From Parapusillimonas sp013416435 (GTDB lineage: Bacteria; Pseudomonadota; Gammaproteobacteria; Burkholderiales; Burkholderiaceae_B): 64,000 bases of DNA. This document shows, piece after piece, positions 15,784 to 25,276 of this stretch. The notes under the pieces were generated by a model, which saw only the letters and a program-made list of their open reading frames with translations, ran no database searches and was not told where the DNA came from. The stretch lies in assembly GCF_052180245.1 (NCBI RefSeq), contig NZ_CP197474.1, forward strand, positions 1,178,001 through 1,242,000, written 5' to 3'. Both the position numbers and the translations under genes were made by a program. Positions within the stretch are counted from its first letter, which is position 1; each line of letters opens with the position of its first letter.

Positions 15784-16591
15784 CGCTGGATGCCTTGAAG
15801 ATCGCATAGACCGGCAGGCCTTCGCGCAACTGGAGGGAAATCGCGCTGTCGCGGCTCAGCATGGCGGCCAGGACCTGCCCTCCATGCAGCTCTATGCTGA
15901 CTTCCGTGTTGACCGCGCCTTCCACGATGCGGACCAACCGCCCGGGCAATTGATTGCGCGCGGACAAGCGCGTGTCACCGCCGGGCAGCCCGACGATCAC
16001 CGACGAGGCCTTGATGAAGGCCAGGGCGCGTTTGCCGACGCACAGGCCCAGGTCTACCGTGCTCTCGCTGCTGATCGATGCCACGATGGCCGTGTCGTCG
16101 CTCAGCTTCAAGGTGATTTCGTCGTTCACGGCTCCCGTCTTTATGTGCTGGATGGTGCCGGCCAGCTTGTTGCGGGCCGATGTTTGAATCATCATGTGCT
16201 GAATGAGTTCGAGATTATCGGGCGACTGCCTGCTGGCCGACGCGAGCCGCGCCATGAACCGTTCATGTTCGGCGTTCAGGAGGCGGAAGGTCGTCAATAG
16301 CGCTTTGGCGCGCGGCGTGAGCGTCGCGCCGCCGCCGCGCTGGCCGCCGGTGCTTCTGAGCACCAGCGGTTCGCCGGCGAGGTTGTTCATCGTATCCACC
16401 GCGTCCCAGGCGCCTTTGTAGCTCAAGCCGATCTTTTTCGCGGCAGCGGTGATCGAGCCTTCTTGGTCGATGGCTTCGAGCAGCGCCATTCTTTTCTGGC
16501 TGCCCCAGTCCTGATCGCCCGAGCGGAACCAGATGGAGCCGCTCAGTTCCAAGGGGGGGCGACCGGAGGCATGGACTGATTTCTTAGGCAT
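15761..16591 (-). CDS. modE: ModE-family molybdate-responsive regulator
   Basis: A 276-residue protein with an N-terminal winged helix (KRMALLEAIDQEGSITAAAKKIGLSYKGAWDAVDTMNN, about 33-68) followed by two Mop/TOBE domains (about 135-200 and 205-275; SARNKLAGTIQHIKTGAVNDEITL and SARNQLPGRLVRIVEGAVNTEVSI). Molybdate binds the Mop pair and lets the dimer repress modABC at the operator at 13514-13542. It is convergent with modC, overlapping 23 bp. Confidence 0.93.
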   Translation of the reverse strand: MPKKSVHASGRPPLELSGSIWFRSGDQDWGSQKRMALLEAIDQEGSITAAAKKIGLSYKGAWDAVDTMNNLAGEPLVLRSTGGQRGGGATLTPRAKALLTTFRLLNAEHERFMARLASASRQSPDNLELIQHMMIQTSARNKLAGTIQHIKTGAVNDEITLKLSDDTAIVASISSESTVDLGLCVGKRALAFIKASSVIVGLPGGDTRLSARNQLPGRLVRIVEGAVNTEVSIELHGGQVLAAMLSRDSAISLQLREGLPVYAIFKASSVMLGVLD

Positions 16592-16683
16592 GGCGGGATT
16601 GTAATGGCGCGGGGCGGTTTGTCGCCAGCCGCCACAGGACCTAGAATGCTCTCACTTTCCTTCCCGCCGTCCCAACCTTTGAA

Positions 16684-19341
16684 ATGCTAGATTCCCTGCC
16701 TGCGATCAGTCTAGACGAACTATCCGGTTTCGATGCGCAAGACACTCTGGTGCTCACCGTGAACAACCGGCATGCGCGGCGTGTGCTGGCCGAGCTCTCG
16801 GCAAGCCTCGGGGGAGACCGCCGTGTCATCGCCGTCCCGGACATCGTGCCTTTGTCCGCGTGGCTGCGGCAGTTGTCCGATCAGCTTTCTTTTCTGCCGG
16901 ATTCCGGCATGGCCAGCCACCCGATAGACGCCTTCGGCGCCCGGCTGCTTTGGCAGCGCGTCATCGAACGCGCGGAGTCGGACAGGGTGCTGCTCGATGT
17001 CGCCCAAGCCGCGACGCTGGCCATGGAGGCTGATCGCCTGATGGACGACTGGCGCATCGAGGTCGGTTCCGGACAGGAAACCGGCGATTACCTGCGCTTC
17101 CGGGAGTGGCGCGCCGGATATCGGCAGGCGCTGGCGGAGCTGGATCTCGAAGACGCCAACCAGGCCTACGAAACCGTGCATGCCGCCATGCGAGATGGCC
17201 GTCTGCGCAGCAGCGCGCGCCAGGTGGTCCTGGGCGGATTCACAGAGCTCTCTCCCAGGCTGGCGACCATGCTCGCGGCGCTGCAGCAGCAGGGCTGCAC
17301 GCTTTGGGTGTTGCGTCCGTCTTCCGCGGCGCTGCATGCGACCCATCGTGTCGTGGCGCAGGATCCGGATACGGAATGGCGCCTGGCCGCCCATTGGGCG
17401 GCCGAGCAATTGCGGAACAACCCATCGGGGCGTTATGCCATCATCGCGAGCCGCCTGGAGGCCGAAGCACCGCTCGCGCACCGATGCTTGCGTGCCGCTC
17501 TCGGGACCGATGCGCAGGGCAGGCATGTTCCTTATAACGTAGCGGTCGCCCGGCCGCTGTCCGGCTGGCCGCTGATACGCGCAGCCCTGGCCTGGCTGCG
17601 CGTACTGGCCCTCATCAATCGCGGCCGGCCTTGTCCCCCCGAGGATCTCGGCCGGGCATTGTTGGCGGGCGGCTGCGCCGGGCATACCGAGGAGGCGGCA
17701 GGCCGTGCAGTGATCGACGCATACTGGCGCGAGCAAACGGTGCTGGCCGTGCCGACGGCGGATTTCGCCGCCTTGCTCGAACGGCATGCACCCCGGCTGT
17801 TCCAGGCATGGCAGGCGTGCATCGCCGGGCTTGACGGCGATACCGCGCCGGCCGGCCTCGATATCTGGTCGCAGCGGTTTCGCCGATATCTGCAGTGCCT
17901 GGGCTTCCCGGGAAGAGGCATGCTGGACAGCCACGCGTTCCAGGTTCTCGAAGCGTTGGATGCAGTGCTGGACAGAATGTCCGCGCAATCCGTCGTGGCC
18001 GGCAAGCTCGGTTTTGGCGCCGCCGTGGGCCTGCTGGGCAGGCTGATCGACGAAACGCCATTCCAGCCGCAGCGCGATCCTTCGGCACGGATCGACGTGC
18101 TGGGCTTTCTCGAGTCCGAGGGCGGCCGATGGGACGCGGTCTGGATACTGGGGCTGACCGACGAAGTCCTGCCGGCGGTACCTCGGCCCAATCCCTTCTT
18201 GCCTTTGCCGGCGCTGCGCCAGGCCAATGCGCCCAGGGCCACGCCCGAACGCGAACTGCAATGGGCCAGGGGCATGTTCCGCGCCCTGCAGGAATGCGCG
18301 CCGCAAGTATGGGTAAGCCATGCCGGCCAGGAGGGCGAGCGCGAGCTTCGGCCCAGCCCCTTCATCGCCAGGCTCGACGTCCAGCCGTTTTCCGTGCCCG
18401 ATGCCGGCGCGGGCGCCTGCGTGCTGGAGTCGCTGCGCGATGATCAGGGCCCCGCTTTACAGCCGGGCCAGCCGACGCGCGGAGGAATTGCCGTCATCGA
18501 CACGCAGGCCCGCAATCCCTTGTGGGCCTTCGCCCGGTATCGCCTGGGCGCCCGGCGGCTTTCCGCCTATGCCGACGTCACCGATCAGAACGCAAGGGGG
18601 ATTTTTCTGCATCGAGCGATGGAACTGGTCTGGCGGGTGCTGCCCGACCAGGCGGCGCTGCTGAGGCTGAAGGACGAAAGCGACGTCGATGGTTTTCTTC
18701 AGGACATACTCGAACAGGCCGCCGCAGACTGCCTCTCGGACTACGGGCCGGCGCTGAGAAGGTTGGAGTCCGCCCGGGCCCTGTCGGTGCTGGCGTCGTG
18801 GCTCGATATCGAACGCGCACGCGTGCCTTTCACCGTGCGCGACGTCGAACAGGACTATCCCTGGAGCCATGGCCCGCTGTCGCTGAATCTGCGGCTCGAT
18901 CGCATCGACGAGCTCGATGGCGGCAAGTTGGCCGTGATCGATTACAAGACCGGGGGCGGCAGTGTGGATCCCCGTTCCGATTGGATGCGCGATCGGCCTA
19001 TCGGCTTGCAGCTTCCTTTCTATGCATCGGTGCTGGCACAGGAAGGCGCCGGCGTCGCCGCCCTGGTGCTTGCCCGCCTCCACGCCAAAGGGCCCGAAGT
19101 CAAAGGCCTGGCCGACATCGACTGCGGGCTGAACGGCCTGGTTTCCCAGCGCGACTGGCCGGCTTTTGCCGAACTGGAGTGGGGCGGCCTCATGGCGAGA
19201 TGGCGGCAGACCATTCATCAGTTGGCCCAGGAATATATTTCGGGACATGCCGCGAACCAGAGCCTGAGGGCGGACGACATCGACTATTGCGACATCCTGC
19301 CTTTCTTGCGCTTGAACGAGGATTACCGGCGTGTTCAGTAA
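16684..19341 (+). CDS. AddB-like DNA repair nuclease (TIGR03623-type)
   Basis: An 885-residue protein related to AddB/RecC-like exonuclease subunits. The N-terminal part (VLTVNNRHARRVLAELSASL) is a helicase-like fold without a usable Walker A, and the C-terminal part is a PD-(D/E)XK nuclease: LRLDRIDELDGGKLAVIDYKTG (about 735-760), then LQLPFYASVLA. Genes of this family stand beside an AddA-like helicase, as here: it overlaps the next gene by 11 bp. The pair probably resects double-strand breaks for recombination in place of RecBCD. I do not see the four-Cys iron-sulfur cluster of Bacillus AddB. Confidence 0.85.
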   Translation: MLDSLPAISLDELSGFDAQDTLVLTVNNRHARRVLAELSASLGGDRRVIAVPDIVPLSAWLRQLSDQLSFLPDSGMASHPIDAFGARLLWQRVIERAESDRVLLDVAQAATLAMEADRLMDDWRIEVGSGQETGDYLRFREWRAGYRQALAELDLEDANQAYETVHAAMRDGRLRSSARQVVLGGFTELSPRLATMLAALQQQGCTLWVLRPSSAALHATHRVVAQDPDTEWRLAAHWAAEQLRNNPSGRYAIIASRLEAEAPLAHRCLRAALGTDAQGRHVPYNVAVARPLSGWPLIRAALAWLRVLALINRGRPCPPEDLGRALLAGGCAGHTEEAAGRAVIDAYWREQTVLAVPTADFAALLERHAPRLFQAWQACIAGLDGDTAPAGLDIWSQRFRRYLQCLGFPGRGMLDSHAFQVLEALDAVLDRMSAQSVVAGKLGFGAAVGLLGRLIDETPFQPQRDPSARIDVLGFLESEGGRWDAVWILGLTDEVLPAVPRPNPFLPLPALRQANAPRATPERELQWARGMFRALQECAPQVWVSHAGQEGERELRPSPFIARLDVQPFSVPDAGAGACVLESLRDDQGPALQPGQPTRGGIAVIDTQARNPLWAFARYRLGARRLSAYADVTDQNARGIFLHRAMELVWRVLPDQAALLRLKDESDVDGFLQDILEQAAADCLSDYGPALRRLESARALSVLASWLDIERARVPFTVRDVEQDYPWSHGPLSLNLRLDRIDELDGGKLAVIDYKTGGGSVDPRSDWMRDRPIGLQLPFYASVLAQEGAGVAALVLARLHAKGPEVKGLADIDCGLNGLVSQRDWPAFAELEWGGLMARWRQTIHQLAQEYISGHAANQSLRADDIDYCDILPFLRLNEDYRRVQ

Positions 19342-22300
19342 GCAACCCAGCGACAGCGCGGTTCGCGCGGCGGCGGTCGACCCGGCGCGATCGTTCATCA
19401 TCCAGGCCCCGGCGGGCTCGGGCAAGACCGAGTTGCTCACCGATCGTATTCTGGCCTTGCTGGCAACGGTGAACCGTCCCGAGGAAATCGTCGCCATCAC
19501 CTTTACCCGCAAGGCCGCGTCCGAAATGCATGCGCGTGTCATCGGCAAGCTGGAAGCCGGTCTCGGGCCGGAGCCCGCCGAGCCGTACAAGCTGCGCAGT
19601 TGGCGGCTGGCGCAGCGGGCCATGCAGCGCAACGATGAACTGGGCTGGAACCTGCTGGAGCATCCGGCGCGACTCAGCATCCGGACCATCGACTCTTTCT
19701 GTACCTATCTGGTGCGCGCCATGCCCTGGCTCAGTTCCCTGGGCGGCGTACCGTCCATCGCCGACAACGCGCGCGAGCACTATGAAGCCGCCGCGTGGGC
19801 CACGCTTGCCATGGCTGACGAGCACGAAGCGGTCGCCGCGCTCATCGAGCACATGGACGTGGACCTGGGCGCCGCCCAGGCGCTGCTTGCCGACATGCTC
19901 GCAAGCCGGGATCAATGGCTGCCCTTGCTTGCGGAAGGCGGCGACATCGACCTGCTCACGGACAATCTGAACCGGGCCATCGAGCTGGATCTGCGGCGGC
20001 TGAAGGACGCCATGCCGCCGGGCTGGGCGCAAGCCTTGGCGGAGCCCGTCCGGGAAGCCGCCCGCTGTCTGGCCGAGTCGGAGGAACAGGGTCTCGATCT
20101 GCGCGAGCTGCTGCACTGGGATGGCATGCCGTTCAGTACGGATCCGCAGGACATAGGCCGTTGGCAGGCGCTGGCCGATGTCCTGCTGACCGGCAAGGGC
20201 ACGCCGCGCCGGACGGTGACCATCAAGCAGGGCTTCAAGGCGAAGTCCGGCTACAAGGAAACATTCCTCGGCTGGATCAAGGCCGTTCCCGACAATGAGC
20301 CCTGGGTGGCCGAACTTGCGGATATTCGTTGTGCTCCCGCACGCGGATATGCGCCCCGGCAAAAAGAGATACTGGCCATATTGATCCAAGTCCTGTGGAT
20401 AGCGGCGGCACAGCTCAAGCTGCGCTTCACCGAAGCCGGAGAGGTCGATTTCTCCGAAATATCGCAGCGCGCCCTCCAGGCGCTGGGCGAAGTCGATGAC
20501 CCGAGCGACCTGTTGCTGGCGCTGGACGCCTCCATCCGCCACCTGCTGGTGGACGAGTTCCAGGACACCAGCCAGTCCCAGATTGCGCTGCTCGAGCGAT
20601 TGACCGCCGGCTGGTCCGCTGACGACGGCCGCACACTGTTCCTGGTCGGCGACCCCATGCAGTCGATCTACCGGTTCCGCAAGGCCGACGTGGGCGGATT
20701 CCTGCGGGTCAAGGAAAACGGCCTGGGCGAAGTCAGGCTCGATGCCTTGGAGCTGACCGACAATTTCCGCTCGCAATCCAACCTGGTCGAATGGGTCAAT
20801 ACGACCTGCGGCCCGATTTTCCCGCCGCAGAATCATCCCGGGCTGGGGGCGATCACCTATACGCCTTCGATTGCCTTCAATGAAGGCCTGGACGGCCTGG
20901 GCACCGAATTCCACCCGGTCTGGCTGCCGCCGCAGGCTGATGCGCAGGCGGCTGAAGATATTTCGGCCGAGGCGGAGGCGCTGGTCGTCTATCTTGCCCG
21001 GGAAGCGCTGGAACGCAACGCCGGCAGCGAGCATCCGGTGGCCATACTGGTGCGGGCGCGCACGCACCTGGGTAGCATCGTTCACCGGCTTGCGGAGCAG
21101 GGCGTGCCTTGCCGTGCCGTGGAGCTCGTCACCTTGCGGTCGCGTCAGCCCGTGATCGATCTGGCGCAGCTTGCGCGGGCCCTGTCCCATCCGGCAGACC
21201 GCCTGGCTTGGTTGTCGGTGCTGCGTTCGCCCTTGTGCGGCCTCACCCTTAACAGCCTCCATGCTTTGTGCGGGCATGACCATCGTGCAGCCATGCCCAC
21301 GCTCATCGAAGATTTCCTCAGGCGCGTGGCGTCCGGACAGGAAAGCCTGCCCGCAGGGGAAATGAAGCGTCTGCGGCATGCCGCGGAAGTCATGCTGGAT
21401 TCCGGCAACGCGGCCGGAACCGTCCCTTTCGCGGCATGGCTCGAAGAATGCTGGTCGCGGCTCGGCGGTCCCGCCGTCTATCCGGAGGCGAGCGACCGAG
21501 CCGACGTAGAGCGGCTCTTCAGGCTGGTCGAAAACCTGGCTCCGTACGGCAATCTCGATCCCGTCGAACTCGAGAGCCGGCTGGACGAGCTCTATGCCGC
21601 GCCCAGCGGCGGCGGGCCCGCGGTAGAGGTCATGACCATCCATAAATCCAAAGGCCTGGAGTTTGAAACCGTGATCATTGCGGGCTTGCACAAGTTGCCC
21701 CGCAGCGACCGGGCGCCGCTGATGCGCTTCGAGCAGAGCGGGGAAGACCTGTTGCTGGGACCCATCAAGCCCAGGGCGCTGGATGAGCATGATCCGGTTT
21801 CGCTCTACCTGGCTGCCCGTGAAAAGAAGCGCGCCGCCTACGAAGCCGACCGTTTGCTGTACGTTGCGCTGACCAGGGCGCGCAAGCAGTTGCATCTGAT
21901 CGGCGAACTTCGGCTGGACGACGGCATGGACATCAAGCCGCCGGCGGGAAGCTCGATGCTGGGCCGGCTATGGAGCCAGATGCGCCCGCCCGAAGTACCC
22001 GAGATCTCCGACCTCCAGGAAGTTGGCTTTGCACCGAAAGACAGGGTGGGAGACCGATACCTGCTGCGCAGGGCGGAAGCATCCATTCCGGAAAGCCGCG
22101 ACAGCGGTCCGATCGCCGCAGGGCGTCCGGCTCCTTGGGATTGGCGTGCTTCCCGGACGGACGAAAGCGTCATCGGAAGCGTGGCGCATGCCTGGCTGGA
22201 GCGTATGGGGCGCGATGGCGCGGATTCCTGGGATGCGGACATGCTGAGCGCCGGCCTGCCGGTGTTCCGCAAGCAGCTTAGCCGCGCGGGCATGCGCGAG

Positions 22301-22672
22301 TCGATGCTGGACGCCGCCGCCGGCATCCTCCGGGACACCTTGCTGGCCACGCTTGCCAGCGAGCGTGGCCGCTGGCTGCTGCATGTCGCCAAGGCGCATC
22401 GGGAATGGTCGCTGCTGGATGTCAGCGGCCGGGTCTCGGTCATTGACCTGGCCATTTCCCAGGAGCGGGATTGGCTGGTGGTCGACTACAAGACCGGCGT
22501 GCCGCACGACGGTGAAAGCGCGGAGGAGTTTTCAGCGCGCATGCGGGAAGCCTACCGGGAACAGATAGAGCGCTACTGCGCCCATGTCCACGCCCTGGAC
22601 GGACGCCCGGCGCGCGGCGCGCTGTACTTTCCGCGCGCCGACATCTGGGTCGATTACGGGCTCGTCGCCTGA
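19331..22672 (+). CDS. AddA-like UvrD/Rep helicase-nuclease
   Basis: An 1113-residue superfamily 1A helicase: Walker A APAGSGKTELLTDR (about 23-36), AITFTRKAASEM, Walker B LLVDEFQDTSQSQ (about 410), FLVGDPMQSIYRFR, VMTIHKSKGLEF, and LLYVALTRARKQL (motif VI). The C-terminus carries a RecB-family nuclease domain (DWLVVDYKTGVPHDGE, then YREQIERYCAHV). Together with the overlapping upstream gene it should form an AddAB-type end-resection enzyme. It appears full length and intact. Confidence 0.92.
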   Translation: MFSKQPSDSAVRAAAVDPARSFIIQAPAGSGKTELLTDRILALLATVNRPEEIVAITFTRKAASEMHARVIGKLEAGLGPEPAEPYKLRSWRLAQRAMQRNDELGWNLLEHPARLSIRTIDSFCTYLVRAMPWLSSLGGVPSIADNAREHYEAAAWATLAMADEHEAVAALIEHMDVDLGAAQALLADMLASRDQWLPLLAEGGDIDLLTDNLNRAIELDLRRLKDAMPPGWAQALAEPVREAARCLAESEEQGLDLRELLHWDGMPFSTDPQDIGRWQALADVLLTGKGTPRRTVTIKQGFKAKSGYKETFLGWIKAVPDNEPWVAELADIRCAPARGYAPRQKEILAILIQVLWIAAAQLKLRFTEAGEVDFSEISQRALQALGEVDDPSDLLLALDASIRHLLVDEFQDTSQSQIALLERLTAGWSADDGRTLFLVGDPMQSIYRFRKADVGGFLRVKENGLGEVRLDALELTDNFRSQSNLVEWVNTTCGPIFPPQNHPGLGAITYTPSIAFNEGLDGLGTEFHPVWLPPQADAQAAEDISAEAEALVVYLAREALERNAGSEHPVAILVRARTHLGSIVHRLAEQGVPCRAVELVTLRSRQPVIDLAQLARALSHPADRLAWLSVLRSPLCGLTLNSLHALCGHDHRAAMPTLIEDFLRRVASGQESLPAGEMKRLRHAAEVMLDSGNAAGTVPFAAWLEECWSRLGGPAVYPEASDRADVERLFRLVENLAPYGNLDPVELESRLDELYAAPSGGGPAVEVMTIHKSKGLEFETVIIAGLHKLPRSDRAPLMRFEQSGEDLLLGPIKPRALDEHDPVSLYLAAREKKRAAYEADRLLYVALTRARKQLHLIGELRLDDGMDIKPPAGSSMLGRLWSQMRPPEVPEISDLQEVGFAPKDRVGDRYLLRRAEASIPESRDSGPIAAGRPAPWDWRASRTDESVIGSVAHAWLERMGRDGADSWDADMLSAGLPVFRKQLSRAGMRESMLDAAAGILRDTLLATLASERGRWLLHVAKAHREWSLLDVSGRVSVIDLAISQERDWLVVDYKTGVPHDGESAEEFSARMREAYREQIERYCAHVHALDGRPARGALYFPRADIWVDYGLVA

Positions 22673-22723
22673 GCGCCCTCCGCTTGCCGGCGCGCAGTCG
22701 CAAGACCTGTTAAACTTCCGAAT

Positions 22724-22818
22724 GGCGGGCCCCTTCGCATGGTTCGGCGGTGAACCTGGTCAGGTCGGGAACGAAGCAGCCACAGTCGCTTAGGATCAGT
22801 GCCGAAGTCAGGCTCGCC
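22724..22818 (+). ncRNA. ffs: 4.5S signal recognition particle RNA
   Basis: About 95 nt. The ends pair (GGCGGGCC with GGCTCGCC). The apical domain IV contains GGTCAGGTCGGGAACGAAGC followed by AGCC, the conserved Ffh-binding asymmetric and symmetric loops. It lies between the addA-like gene and dnaX, a frequent place for ffs. With Ffh it targets nascent membrane proteins. Confidence 0.92.
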
Positions 22819-22902
22819 CCCTCACCAAATACCACTAGCCTTCCTGAATCCGGTACACTTTTCGTTTACCCATCACGAAGCTCCCGGTTTCAGGCTCCTT
22901 GC

Positions 22903-24912
22903 ATGACTTATCTGGTATTGGCGCGTAAATGGCGGCCCCGTTCGTTTGACACCCTCATCGGCCAGGACCACGTGGTTCGCGCTCTGACACATGCGCTGTC
23001 CACCCAGCGCCTGCATCACGCCTGGCTGTTCACGGGCACACGCGGCGTCGGCAAGACGACCCTGTCGCGCATACTGGCCAAGTCCCTGAATTGCGAAACG
23101 GGCATTACCGCCCAGGCCTGCGGCGTCTGTCGCGCCTGCACCGAAATCGACGCGGGGCGCTTCGTCGACTATGTAGAGCTCGATGCCGCATCCAACCGGG
23201 GCGTCGAGGAAATGACGCAGTTGCTCGAACAGGCGGTCTATGCGCCCAGCAGCGGTCGCTTCAAGGTCTACATGATCGACGAAGTGCACATGCTCACCGG
23301 CCATGCGTTCAACGCCATGCTCAAGACGCTGGAAGAGCCGCCGCCCCATGTCAAGTTCATCCTCGCAACGACCGATCCCCAGAAAATTCCGGTCACCGTG
23401 CTGTCGCGCTGCCTGCAGTTCAATCTGAAGCAAATGACGGGCGACGCCATCGTCGGACATTTGCAGGAAATTCTTGCGCAGGAAGCCATCCAGTTCGAAA
23501 CGCCCGCGCTGCGCCTGCTGGCTCAAGCGGCATCGGGATCGATGCGCGATGCGCTGTCGCTGACCGACCAGGCCATTGCTTATAGCGCGGGAAATCTCAG
23601 CGCCGAAGCCATCCAGGGCATGCTGGGCACCATCGACCAGCGCCATCTGGCCGCCTTGCTTCGTGCGCTGGCCGCAAGCGACGCCACACAGGTCCTGAAG
23701 GTTGCCGACGAACTCGCAAACCGTGGCCTGTCCTATTCCGGTGCTTTGGCCGATCTTGCAGTGCTGCTGTCCCGCGTGGCCATGCAGCAGCGTGTGCCGG
23801 GGCTGACGCCCGCGGACGACCCCTTGGCGGACGACATCGCTGCGCTTGCCGGCCTGCTGCATGCGGATCACGTACAACTGTTCTATTCCATTGCGGTGCA
23901 TAGCCGGCAGGAACTCGCCCTGGCACCGGACGAATACGCGGGCTTCGTCATGGCTTGCCTGCGCATGCTGTCGCTGGTTCCCGCAGGGGCCGTGGTGCCG
24001 CCCGCGCCCGCGCCCGCCGGCTCCGATGCGCCCGCGCAGCCCGACACCTCTGCGGAACCTGTCGCGGATGATGCTGGTCCCGCTCCAGCCGCCGGCGCAG
24101 CAGCGGCTTCCCCCGCGCCCGTGCCGGCATCCCTGGGCCAGTCAGCTCCGTCCAGCGTGGCTCCCGTGCTTGCATCCGCCGTGGCCACCGCCGCGCACGC
24201 GGCAACGGAGCCCTCCGCCGATAACGATATTCCCGCCTGGGAGCCGCTTCCCGAGCCTCAAGGCGCTGAAAGCGGCGGCTCCGCCCCGCCGCCTGGGGAC
24301 TCGTCTTACGACGCCACGCCTGACGCCACGCCTGACGCCGGCGCGGCCGCCGACGAAATCTACGACGATGGCCGATTCGAGCCGGCGTACATGGACGAGG
24401 ATGCCGGCTACGTGCCGATGGACGAATTCGAAACCCTGGCCGACTACGAACCCGAATCCGTGCCCATGGTTTTCGCCGACAAGCCTAAGAAGGCGCGTTC
24501 GCCTCGCTTGCGCGACATGTCCGCCGGAGGCTGGCCGGCACTCGCCGCAACGCTGCCGGTCACCGGATTGGCCGCCGAGCTCGCGCGGCAAAGCGAATGG
24601 CTCGGCGCCCAGGGCGACACGGTGCGCTTGCGCGTTGCGGTGCGCACCCTGGCCGAAAGTCCCGGCAAGGCACGCCTGCGCACGGTGCTGTCCGAACATT
24701 TCGGCACTGTCGTTCAGCTCGATGTCGAGTATGGCGCAACCGGTGATGACACCGCGCATGCTGTCGAGCAGGCACGCAGGGCGCAGCGGCAAAAAGATGC
24801 CGAGCATGCGGTGGAGCAGGACGCTTTCGTAAGAACTTTGATTTCCGAGTTCGGTGCCATGGTGGTGCCGGGCTCCATCAGCGCCGCGCCCGAGCACCGG
24901 GCATCGCAATAA
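22903..24912 (+). CDS. dnaX: DNA polymerase III subunits gamma/tau
   Basis: A 669-residue clamp-loader ATPase starting at ATG 22903 (MTYLVLARKWRPRSF, the canonical start). Walker A GTRGVGKTT (about 46-54), a zinc module CETGITAQACGVCRAC, Walker B MIDEVHML, and SRCLQFNLK (sensor). Residues about 365-480 are a Pro/Ala-rich linker, and the C-terminal tau domain (about 525-669) binds DnaE and DnaB. No A-AAA-AAG slippery heptamer is seen, so a short gamma form by E. coli-type frameshifting is not supported. ybaB and recR follow, the usual order. Confidence 0.95.
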   Translation: MTYLVLARKWRPRSFDTLIGQDHVVRALTHALSTQRLHHAWLFTGTRGVGKTTLSRILAKSLNCETGITAQACGVCRACTEIDAGRFVDYVELDAASNRGVEEMTQLLEQAVYAPSSGRFKVYMIDEVHMLTGHAFNAMLKTLEEPPPHVKFILATTDPQKIPVTVLSRCLQFNLKQMTGDAIVGHLQEILAQEAIQFETPALRLLAQAASGSMRDALSLTDQAIAYSAGNLSAEAIQGMLGTIDQRHLAALLRALAASDATQVLKVADELANRGLSYSGALADLAVLLSRVAMQQRVPGLTPADDPLADDIAALAGLLHADHVQLFYSIAVHSRQELALAPDEYAGFVMACLRMLSLVPAGAVVPPAPAPAGSDAPAQPDTSAEPVADDAGPAPAAGAAAASPAPVPASLGQSAPSSVAPVLASAVATAAHAATEPSADNDIPAWEPLPEPQGAESGGSAPPPGDSSYDATPDATPDAGAAADEIYDDGRFEPAYMDEDAGYVPMDEFETLADYEPESVPMVFADKPKKARSPRLRDMSAGGWPALAATLPVTGLAAELARQSEWLGAQGDTVRLRVAVRTLAESPGKARLRTVLSEHFGTVVQLDVEYGATGDDTAHAVEQARRAQRQKDAEHAVEQDAFVRTLISEFGAMVVPGSISAAPEHRASQ

Positions 24913-24946
24913 CGCTGGCTCATTTTTACTTCAGGAAAACTCAATC

Positions 24947-25273
24947 ATGATGAAAGGACAGATCGCGGGTCTGATGCGTCAGGCTCAGCAAATGCAGGAA
25001 AACATGAAGAAGGCCCAGGAGGCCCTGGCCGAGATCGTCGTCGAAGGCGCATCGGGCGGCGGGCTGGTCAAGGTGTCCATGTCCTGCCGGCACGATGTCA
25101 AGCGTGTGACGATCGATCCCAGCCTGTTCGCCGACGATAAGGACATGCTCGAAGACCTGGTGGCCGCCGCCTTCAACGACGCGCTGCGCAAAGCCGAAAC
25201 CACATCCCAGGAAAAAATGGCTTCCGTTACGGCAGGCATGCCTTTGCCCCCCGGGATGAAACTGCCTTTCTGA
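24947..25273 (+). CDS. ybaB: Nucleoid-associated protein YbaB/EbfC
   Basis: A 108-residue DNA-binding protein starting at ATG 24947 (MMKGQIAGLMRQAQQMQENM). It has an amphipathic helix, then a beta-sheet with VEGASGGGLVKVSMSCRHDVKRVTIDP, and the helix AAFNDALRKAE. It dimerises and binds DNA as a nucleoid component. It lies between dnaX (34 bp upstream) and recR (3 bp downstream), the conserved operon. Confidence 0.95.
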   Translation: MMKGQIAGLMRQAQQMQENMKKAQEALAEIVVEGASGGGLVKVSMSCRHDVKRVTIDPSLFADDKDMLEDLVAAAFNDALRKAETTSQEKMASVTAGMPLPPGMKLPF

Positions 25274-25276
25274 TCG

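Noticed and set aside
19190..21895. A 901-codon minus-strand frame opposite the AddA-like gene
   Set aside because: Antisense shadow of a helicase with all motifs on the plus strand.
22903..24912. Programmed frameshift producing gamma from dnaX
   Set aside because: No A-AAA-AAG-type slippery sequence with a downstream stem was seen in the region before the tau domain.
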